From Myxococcota bacterium (GTDB lineage: Bacteria > Myxococcota_A > UBA9042 > DTJE01): 32,117 bases of DNA. The DNA lies in the NCBI GenBank assembly GCA_017994695.1, contig JAGOKF010000041.1, forward strand, positions 1 through 32,117. The letters run 5' to 3'. Positions 7,186-13,590 of the stretch are shown one piece after another; the first letter of the stretch is position 1; each line of letters starts with the position of its first letter. Made by a program: the position numbers and the translations under genes. A model generated the notes under the pieces. The model saw only the letters and a list, made by a program, of their open reading frames with translations. It was not told the DNA's origin and searched no databases.

Positions 7186-10050
7186 CTAGCCGCCTTCCGG
7201 AATCACCGAGACGGGAGAGGACGACAGGCGGTAGGGGGCCTCGGTGCCTTCGGGAAGGACCGCGCGGCCAAAGACCGACAGGCGGAAGACCCCCCGGAAG
7301 ACCTGTTCCGGGGCCGGGATGCGGACGGCGGTGCGGACCCGGGCCACCCACCGGAAGGTTCGGCCCCCGGGCGCCGCCTCGGTCCAGGGCGGGTCGGGAT
7401 CGACCTGCAGCAGCACCCGGTAGTCCCGCTGGTCCACCACCCGGCCACCGGCTCTCAGGGGATGGAAGGTCCCGTCCGGTTCCAGCCGCTCCACCACGAC
7501 CTCGGGGCGATCCACGAAGGGATCGCCCCCATGCCACCGGAAGGTCCAGGGTTCCCCGGCGGCGGCAACGGCCGGCAGGTCCTCCACCACCGTTCTCGGA
7601 CCGACGGAGGCCGAGGGAACGTAGGGGCGCGACGTCGCAGGTTCCCAGGGCGGAATGACCTCGGGATGGAAGGCCAGCGGTGCCGCGGGATCCCCCAGGC
7701 GGGCGGCCACCGAGGCGGCGGCGTCCCGGAGGTACTCCCCCTGGCGGGGGCCCAGGAAGGCCATCCCGGGCTCGTAGCCCCCGCCGGCCCAGTCGTCGGG
7801 CAGCATCAGGTAGCCCACATAGTCCTGGGCGTATCCGAACAGGGCCCAGGTCTCGACCCCGGGAATCGCCCCCGCCACCCGTCGCAGCAGGTCCCGTCCC
7901 AGGGCGGTGTGAGGCTCCCCGGGAAGCGTCACGCCCGCCACGGGGCCCAGCCGGAAGGCCGCCAGGCGCACCGTGTCGGGAATCCAGCCCCAGTCGAGGT
8001 CCAGGCACGCATCCATCACCGGCGGAATGGCGCCGCAGACGGATCCCCCTCCGCCGCAGAGCATCGCCCCGGCCGGGTGGTCCCACTCCCCGGGGGCGTA
8101 GCCGATGGCCTCCCAGGTCATCGGGGCCACCGCTGCGCTGGTCCCGAGGTCCGGGTCGTCCTCCCAGGCGAAGGCCTCCCAGGCCCCCAGGACCGTCTCA
8201 GCGGCCGATCGCCCGATGGCCTCCAGGCGGTCCAGTTCCGGGAAGGGGGCTTCCGGCCACGGGGAATCCGGGAAGTCCCCCCGGGGATCGGCCGGCCCCA
8301 CGTCCCCCGTCCAGGACTGGAAGAAGAGCACCGGCGCTCCGCCCGGGATCGCCTCCTGGACCTTCTGTTCCACGGCCCGGGGCGCGTCCCCCCCCAGCAC
8401 CCCCTGCTGCCAGCCGAAGACCGTGCCGTGGAGGGCGTAGTTCACCAGCAGCCCGAGGGTGCCTCCTCCGTCCGCCCGGTCGAAGCGCCACAGGTGCATC
8501 GTGTCGTCCCGGAGCGGCGGGTTCTCGCACCTCCGGTCCACGTGCATGGCCGCGTTCGCCGCGACCGCGTGGCCGAACCGCACCGGCACGGCCTCGGCGG
8601 TCAGGGCCTCGACCACCGCGTCGGCGATGGCCCCGGTGACCCGGAGGAAGATCGCCTCGTCGTAGGTGTCCGAGAAGAGGGGGCCCAGGGGCGTGTCGAA
8701 GATCCTTCCCGGGGCGACGTGGGAGTGGTTCCCGGCGATCACCAGCGCGTCCCCGCAATCCAGGCCGGTCCTCTGGCGGACGAGGTCCGCGACGCGCCGG
8801 TGGACGGTGCGGAAGACGGCGATGAGGTCGGCCGTCACCAGCAGCAGGCGCCGGTCCCCCTTCACCAGGTGGATCACCTGGGCCCGGGGCGGCTGGACCA
8901 GGGTCGTGGTGGCCTGGAAGACGTCCTGGAAGGGGCTCCGGGGGGCACCCGGCGGGGGGGTCTGGCCGTAGCCGCCGGTGGAGATGCCCAGGGGCACCGG
9001 GAGGTCCCGGACCGCGTAGGAGGCCCGGAGGCGGTCGTCCGGCGGCACGAAGGGAGGGTCCGGCGGCGGGATGGCCTGGACTCCATAGGGCGGACTGGCA
9101 TTGATGAAGAGGTCCGGCTCGCAGCGGATCCGGGCGGGCAGGAAGGCGACCCCCTCCTTCACGCCGTAGAGCAGGTACTCCCCCGGAGGCACGTTCGGGA
9201 ACAGCACGCCTCCGTCCCGGGTGGTCTCCGACAACTGCGGGTCGGGGAAGATCGCGCCGTTGTCCATGGCCTCGAAATAGACCGGGGCGGAGGCCCCGGG
9301 AGGAGGGGGCCAGAGGTAGGCCCGGGCTCCCGGCTCCCCGCAGCGGTGGCAGGGTGGTTGCCCGAAGCGGTTCGCGGCGGTGAGGGTCGTCGCGACCTGG
9401 CAGGTCCCCGGCTCCGGTTCGACTCCGGCCATCGCGACGAAGAAGTCCCAGGTCCAGTGGTCCGGGGTCTGGAGGGTGACGTCCCGGAGGCCGTGGTTGC
9501 CGGTGTGGAGGACGGCCGTCCGGACGGGGTGGAGGGCCGGGTGATCCAGTTCCAGTTCCACCTCGGCACAGGCCGGGATCGAAGGCAGTTCGAACCGCCA
9601 ACCCGACCACCGGACCGACGGGCCGCCCACCACGCGGACGGTCCCCTCCGGCAGGTCCGGGTCGGGGCTGGCGGAGGCCTGGATCACCATCCCGGAGATC
9701 GACACGGTGGCCCGGGGGTCCTCGCAGGGCGGCGGCGGGGGGATTTCCGGGGGCGGGGGCTGTTCCGGGGAGGGGTCTCCCGTTCCCGGATCCGCCGGTT
9801 CCGGGTCGCCCGGCGCGGCATCCGCCGGCGCCTCTCCCGGGAGGTCCGTTGGCGCCGGATCGCCGGGGAGATCCCCCGGGAGGTCCGCGGCGTCCGGGGC
9901 ATCGTCGTCCCGGGCGGCCGCGTCCGGGCCGGTGTCCGGGAGTCCCCCATCCCCGGGACCGCCTGCTCCTCCGCAACCGGCCCAGAACGCCAGCCACAGG
10001 GCCAGGGCCCCGGCCGGGAGGGTTCCGGCGGGGCTGGTCCAGGATCGCAT
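7186..10050 (-). CDS. Large lipoprotein with a neutral-ceramidase-like domain; catalytic Ser replaced by Gly
   Basis: A 954-aa exported protein. The N-terminal signal ends in a lipobox-like WAGC near residue 25. A long Asp/Pro/Gly/Ala linker follows (to about 115), then a proline run, beta-rich domains that include a carboxypeptidase-regulatory-like segment, and a neutral/alkaline ceramidase-type domain (about 375-750). Family landmarks are visible: NHSHVAPG (His442, His444) and YALHGTVFG (His541), which match the zinc-site regions. The family nucleophile motif GDVSPN appears here as GDVGPA, with Gly585 where the serine belongs. Amidase activity on ceramide is therefore doubtful. It may use another nucleophile or act as a binding protein. 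The ATG at 10050 has GGAG 8 nt upstream. An in-frame ATG at 10080 with GAGG at 5 nt is equally possible and only lengthens the signal peptide. Confidence 0.82.
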   Translation of the reverse strand: MRSWTSPAGTLPAGALALWLAFWAGCGGAGGPGDGGLPDTGPDAAARDDDAPDAADLPGDLPGDPAPTDLPGEAPADAAPGDPEPADPGTGDPSPEQPPPPEIPPPPPCEDPRATVSISGMVIQASASPDPDLPEGTVRVVGGPSVRWSGWRFELPSIPACAEVELELDHPALHPVRTAVLHTGNHGLRDVTLQTPDHWTWDFFVAMAGVEPEPGTCQVATTLTAANRFGQPPCHRCGEPGARAYLWPPPPGASAPVYFEAMDNGAIFPDPQLSETTRDGGVLFPNVPPGEYLLYGVKEGVAFLPARIRCEPDLFINASPPYGVQAIPPPDPPFVPPDDRLRASYAVRDLPVPLGISTGGYGQTPPPGAPRSPFQDVFQATTTLVQPPRAQVIHLVKGDRRLLLVTADLIAVFRTVHRRVADLVRQRTGLDCGDALVIAGNHSHVAPGRIFDTPLGPLFSDTYDEAIFLRVTGAIADAVVEALTAEAVPVRFGHAVAANAAMHVDRRCENPPLRDDTMHLWRFDRADGGGTLGLLVNYALHGTVFGWQQGVLGGDAPRAVEQKVQEAIPGGAPVLFFQSWTGDVGPADPRGDFPDSPWPEAPFPELDRLEAIGRSAAETVLGAWEAFAWEDDPDLGTSAAVAPMTWEAIGYAPGEWDHPAGAMLCGGGGSVCGAIPPVMDACLDLDWGWIPDTVRLAAFRLGPVAGVTLPGEPHTALGRDLLRRVAGAIPGVETWALFGYAQDYVGYLMLPDDWAGGGYEPGMAFLGPRQGEYLRDAAASVAARLGDPAAPLAFHPEVIPPWEPATSRPYVPSASVGPRTVVEDLPAVAAAGEPWTFRWHGGDPFVDRPEVVVERLEPDGTFHPLRAGGRVVDQRDYRVLLQVDPDPPWTEAAPGGRTFRWVARVRTAVRIPAPEQVFRGVFRLSVFGRAVLPEGTEAPYRLSSSPVSVIPEGG

Positions 10051-10107
10051 CCTCGATGCTCCAGGGGTTCGCCGGCCCATCGGGTCCTCGAGGGGTTCGG
10101 TGTGCAC

Positions 10108-10136
10108 AGCATAGAGGCACCCGTTCCGGGAGACAA
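10108..10136 (-). promoter_or_regulatory. Promoter for the ceramidase-like lipoprotein
   Basis: On the minus strand: TTGTCT (10136-10131), a 17-nt spacer and TATGCT (10113-10108). Each box matches four of six consensus bases. The -35 box overlaps that of the divergent permease promoter. Confidence 0.45.
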
Positions 10137-10158
10137 CCGATCCGGCTCCGCGTAGAAT
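10130..10158 (+). promoter_or_regulatory. Promoter for the LolC/E-like permease and ogt
   Basis: GAGACA (10130-10135), a 17-nt spacer and TAGAAT (10153-10158). The boxes match four and five of six consensus bases. The leader would be about 18 nt and include GGAGG at 10167-10171. The -35 occupies nearly the same bases as the opposing -35. Confidence 0.5.
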
Positions 10159-10182
10159 CGCGCCCCGGAGGACGGTGGGACG

Positions 10183-11616
10183 ATGGCGGGCACCCTGCAG
10201 CGACTGCCCCTGGCCTGGGCCCTGGGGATCTCCCTGTTCCGGGGACGGGGGGGCGGGCGGGTGTCCGCCGCGACGGTGGTGTCGGTGCTGGGCATCGGGG
10301 TCGGCGTGGCGACCCTGACCGCCGTGCTGGCCGTCACCGGGGGGTTCGAGGCCGCCTTCCGGGACCGCATCCTGGGCGTCTATCCCCACATGGTGGTCCT
10401 GTCCCGGGGCGACCCCTTCGTCGAGTACCGGGAGGTGGCCCGGCGCCTGGGCAGGATCCCCGGGGTGGCCGCCACCAATCCCTCCACCTACGACGAGATG
10501 ATGCTGTCGGCCGACGGCGGCAGCGCCGGCGTGATCCTGAAGGGCGTGGACCTCGACGGGGCGGAGCGGGTGAGTTCCCTCAAGTCCCTGGTCCGGGGGG
10601 GCACCCTGGATCCGCTCCGGGCCGGGGCGGGCCGGCCGCCGACCCTGCTGGTCGGGTGTGCCCTGGCCTCGCGCCTCCGCCTGAAGCCGGGAGACCGGGT
10701 CACCCTGACCACCCCGATTCGGGGCCTGGAGGGCGGCGGCCCGGGCCCCCTGGGCATGGCGCCCCAGCAGGACGCCTTCTTCGTCGCCGACTGCCTGGAC
10801 TCGGGGTTCTGGGAGTACGACTCCCGGCTCGTGGTGATGGAACTCTCCCAGGCCCAGGCCTTCCTGGGACGGGGGGACGCGGTGCGGTGGGTCGAACTGA
10901 GGCTCCAGGACATCGACCGGACCGAGGAGATGCGCCGGGAGGTGCTGGCGTCCCTGCAGCCCTGGTCTCTGCTGGACGTCGTGCGGACCATGGCCCAGCT
11001 CCGGAAGGATCTCCAGCGGCTCCTGGGGGATCGCCTGGCCGCCGGGGGTGCCTGGAGCCTGCCGGACTGGGCCCGCCAGGTCCGCGAGGTCGGCCAGGCC
11101 CTGATGTTCAGCGACCTGGCCCTCGGCCCCCCCCAGCGCTACCGCATCATCGACTGGCGGGAGATGAACCGGAACCTCTTCGGGGCGTTGCGGACCCAGA
11201 AGGCGGTGCTGGCGCTGTTCTTCCTGATCATCGTGCTGGTGGCGGCCTTCAACATCGTGGGGACCCAGTGGATCGTGGCCCGGGAGCGCCAGCAGGAGGT
11301 CAGCACGCTGGTGGCCCTGGGGGCTTCCAGGAGGCAGCTGATGCGGGTCTTCGTGGCCCACGGATTCGCCCTGGGCCTCGCCGGGGTGGCCCTGGGCCTG
11401 GCCCTGGGACGGCTGGTCGTGGAGGGCATCGGCTTGCTGCGGTTCTCCCTGGACCCGAAGGTCTACCTGATCTCCCGCCTGCCCGCGTCCCTGTCCTGGA
11501 CCGACGGGCTGCTGATCGCCGGGACCTCCCTGGGGGTGGTGCTGGCGTCCTGCCTCTTCTCGTCCTGGCGGGCGACCCGGGTGGACCCCGTGGCGGGCCT
11601 CCGGAGGATCGGATGA
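10183..11616 (+). CDS. LolC/LolE-family ABC transporter permease
   Basis: A 477-aa inner-membrane protein with the four-helix plan of lipoprotein-releasing permeases. Helix 1 is at about residues 28-50, followed by a large periplasmic MacB-type domain (about 50-340), and helices 2-4 lie at about 345-370, 386-412 and 445-468. The N-terminus (ALGISLFRGRG) and the stretch WREMNRNLFGALRTQKA ahead of helix 2 are typical of LolC/E. In that family two permeases and the ATPase LolD lift lipoproteins from the inner membrane to LolA. The protein is longer than usual (about 400-415 aa) because of added sequence before helix 2. No LolD-type ATPase or second permease adjoins, so the partner is encoded elsewhere or this works as a homodimer, as in single-gene LolF systems. 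Its stop overlaps the next start (ATGA). Confidence 0.86.
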   Translation: MAGTLQRLPLAWALGISLFRGRGGGRVSAATVVSVLGIGVGVATLTAVLAVTGGFEAAFRDRILGVYPHMVVLSRGDPFVEYREVARRLGRIPGVAATNPSTYDEMMLSADGGSAGVILKGVDLDGAERVSSLKSLVRGGTLDPLRAGAGRPPTLLVGCALASRLRLKPGDRVTLTTPIRGLEGGGPGPLGMAPQQDAFFVADCLDSGFWEYDSRLVVMELSQAQAFLGRGDAVRWVELRLQDIDRTEEMRREVLASLQPWSLLDVVRTMAQLRKDLQRLLGDRLAAGGAWSLPDWARQVREVGQALMFSDLALGPPQRYRIIDWREMNRNLFGALRTQKAVLALFFLIIVLVAAFNIVGTQWIVARERQQEVSTLVALGASRRQLMRVFVAHGFALGLAGVALGLALGRLVVEGIGLLRFSLDPKVYLISRLPASLSWTDGLLIAGTSLGVVLASCLFSSWRATRVDPVAGLRRIG

Positions 11617-12122
11617 AGGACCGGGCCCTGGCATCCACCGACCTGGGGCTCCTGGGCCTGCGGTGGGGCCCGGACGGCATCCGGGAGGTGCGGTGGCCCG
11701 GGGACCCCGGGGCCGCGGGCTGGCCTCCCTGGACTGGCGAGGGGCCCCGGTGGGTGGGGGAGGCCGTCGAGGCCCTTCGCCGCCACCTGCGCACCGGCCG
11801 GGAGGACCTGTCGGGAATCCCGGTGGACCTGTCGGGCCTTCCCGGATTCACCCGGGCCGTCCTCGCGGAAACGCGCCGGATTCCCCCCGGGGCGACCCGG
11901 GCCTACGGGGAGGTGGCGGCGGCCCTGGGGCGTCCCGGATCGGCCCGGGCGGTCGGCCAGGCCCTGGCCCGGAACCCCGTCCCGCTGCTGGTGCCCTGCC
12001 ACCGGGTGGTCTCCCGGCAGGGGCGGCTGACGGGCTTCTCGGCCCCCGGGGGTCTGGAACGGAAGCGGCGGCTGCTGGAACTGGAGCGCGCCGTCGGGAT
12101 CCCGGCCGGGCCGGACCGGTGA
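11613..12122 (+). CDS. ogt: Methylated-DNA-protein-cysteine S-methyltransferase (Ogt type)
   Basis: A 169-aa DNA repair protein that removes alkyl groups from O6-alkylguanine by irreversible transfer to its own cysteine. The active-site motif PCHRVV is intact, with acceptor Cys129. The preceding helix-turn-helix and arginine-finger region reads RAYGEVAAALGRPGSARAVGQ, and the C-terminal GGLERKRRLLELE helix is typical. The N-terminal domain is short. There is no Ada-type regulatory domain. The ATG overlaps the stop of the permease gene (ATGA at 11613-11616), so translation is probably coupled and both share the 10130 promoter. Pairing a repair protein with a lipoprotein permease has no obvious functional logic and may reflect only compact gene packing. 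Confidence 0.93.
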   Translation: MKDRALASTDLGLLGLRWGPDGIREVRWPGDPGAAGWPPWTGEGPRWVGEAVEALRRHLRTGREDLSGIPVDLSGLPGFTRAVLAETRRIPPGATRAYGEVAAALGRPGSARAVGQALARNPVPLLVPCHRVVSRQGRLTGFSAPGGLERKRRLLELERAVGIPAGPDR

Positions 12123-12150
12123 TCGCCGGTCTTCCCGGGCCCCGGGCAGG

Positions 12151-13456
12151 TCACATCAGGAAGACCACGTACTCCAGGATCGAGGTGATGTCGGAACCCA
12201 GGTCCAGTTGCCGGGCATTGTGGAAGTTCGTGAAGGCGACCCTGCCGCCGTCGGGCGGATAGGGCCGGAACGAGATCATCAGCGGGGCGACCTTGCCCAG
12301 TTCCTTCACCATGGCCTCGATGTGGACGATCGAACCGGGACCCGCCGAGTCCACCGCGACGATGGGCCCGAGGTCGAAGTTGATGGACACCGTTCCCTTC
12401 TTCAGAAAGGCGGCGAGGTCCGGGTCGGTCACGGTGGCCGTCACCGTCTGGTGCCCGCCGACCAGGTAGGGGTTGTTCGGGAAGGTCATCGCGGACACCC
12501 AGGTGCCCTCGAGGTAGCTGAAGGCATAGTCCGAGGCGTAGACGGATCCTCCGGCCCGCACGAAGTCCTCCAGGTTCTTCCGCACCTGGACGCCGTGCTG
12601 TTCCATGATGGCCGACGACGAGTCGCTGCAGTTCAGGAAGATGATGTCGAACTCACTCATCCGGCCCAGGTCCGTCAGGAACCGGACTGCCTGTTCCGCC
12701 CCGACGGTGGTGAAGCCCTGGCCGCCGGTGATCCCGTCGAAGTCCGTGTGCTTCAGCCGCAGGTGGTTGCCCACGATCAACCCGATGTCGTCCCAGTCCC
12801 CGGTGACGATGGCGATCTTCGCGGCGGTGGAGGGGAAGCAGCCGACGGCGGGCCGGATCGTGGTGGTCATGCCCTTGTCCACCCAGCGGGTGAAGGAGTT
12901 GCGGTAGGAATTCTTCTCCATCCAGACGGTCTGGGTCCCGCAGGGGACCTCCAGGGAGAAGTTTCCCTGGGCGTCGGAGTAGGTCTGGTAGTGGTGGGGC
13001 ATGCCGTTGCAGTCGGTGGTGTCCACCCAGACCTTCACGTAGGGCACCGCGTTCCGGAGGTTCGGGGCGCAGGTGACGCCGGCGATGGTCCCCATGCCGC
13101 AGGGCTCGCATCCCCCGACCCCGTCCTGGGATCCGGGGTCCGCCATCGTCCCCGGGTCCCACGGAGTGCCCGGGTCCAGGACCGTCCCGGTGTCCGTCCC
13201 GTTGCCCCCGTCCCGGGGGCCCGGGTCCTGGGGCGTCGGGGCTTCGTCCAGCAGGATCGCGTCCCCGGGAGTCCCGGAATCGGGCGGCAGGGCGTCCCCG
13301 GTGGCGGCCGGGTCCCGGCCCGGGTCCGCCGGTTGGGCCGCGTCCCGGAGGGCCCCGCTGTCGCTGCGCGGCAGCCAGACGTCTCCCGAGGAGGAGGGAT
13401 TGGCCCCCCCCGCAGGCCCAGATCCCGACCAGGAGCGTGCATCCGTACCTGCCCAT
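12151..13456 (-). CDS. Secreted lipoprotein interrupted by a frameshift at a G8 tract; amidotransferase-like C-terminus
   Basis: The signal peptide and the body are in different frames. From the ATG at 13456 one frame reads MGRYGCTLLVGIWACGGG, a lipoprotein signal with a cysteine. It continues as nonsense after a run of eight G (13411-13404). Removing one G joins it exactly to the other frame, which runs GGANPSSSGDVWLPRS and on to the stop at 12151. The joined protein would have about 434 aa: an Asp/Pro/Gly-rich linker; a Cys-containing carboxypeptidase-regulatory-like domain (CAPNLRNAVPYVKVWV); then an alpha/beta domain (KIAIVTGDWDDIG, FDIIFLNCSDSS, GGSVYASDYAF) that resembles ThuA/class I amidotransferase-like folds. 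Function is unknown. The break could be a sequencing error, slipped-strand phase variation or true inactivation. The intact body argues against old decay. Confidence 0.75.
13404..13411 (-). repeat. G8 homopolymer at the frameshift point
   Basis: Eight consecutive C on the plus strand (G on the coding strand) sit directly after the lipid-attachment Cys codon. A G7 tract would restore one continuous lipoprotein reading frame. Confidence 0.9.
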
Positions 13457-13484
13457 GGGGACCACCCGCTGCAAGACCCTGAAG

Positions 13485-13490
13485 ATGATA
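13485..13490 (-). promoter_or_regulatory. -10-like box upstream of the frameshifted lipoprotein
   Basis: TATCAT on the minus strand matches five of six -10 bases and lies 28 nt before the ATG at 13456. No convincing -35 is present at 16-18 nt. It supports the ATG at 13456 over the TTG at 13474, which would fall almost at the transcript start. Confidence 0.3.
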
Positions 13491-13536
13491 CCACCCGACT
13501 TCCGGAATCACCCCGGTCGCCCTTGGTCGGGAAGGG

Positions 13537-13554
13537 GGCTGCCCGAGGGCAGCC
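13537..13554 (-). terminator. Strong hairpin downstream of the receiver/PPDK-N gene
   Basis: GGCTGCCC and GGGCAGCC form a near-perfect stem, extendable by about three G-C or G-U pairs. It starts 37 nt after the stop at 13591. A second short hairpin (CCCCG-GAC-CGGGG, 13575-13587) precedes it. There is no U run, as is common in GC-rich genomes. Confidence 0.45.
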
Positions 13555-13590
13555 TCTCCCGGGCGTCCGCGTTCCCCCGGACCGGGGACT

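Noticed and set aside
10051-11634. Upstream extension of the ceramidase-like frame on the minus strand
   Set aside because: The frame is open but is antisense to the LolC/E-like permease. The signal peptide and lipobox near 10050 mark the true N-terminus.
12134-12146. CCCGG-GCC-CCGGG hairpin between ogt and the frameshifted lipoprotein
   Set aside because: Only a 5-bp stem with a 3-nt loop and no U tract; such palindromes are frequent by chance at this GC content.
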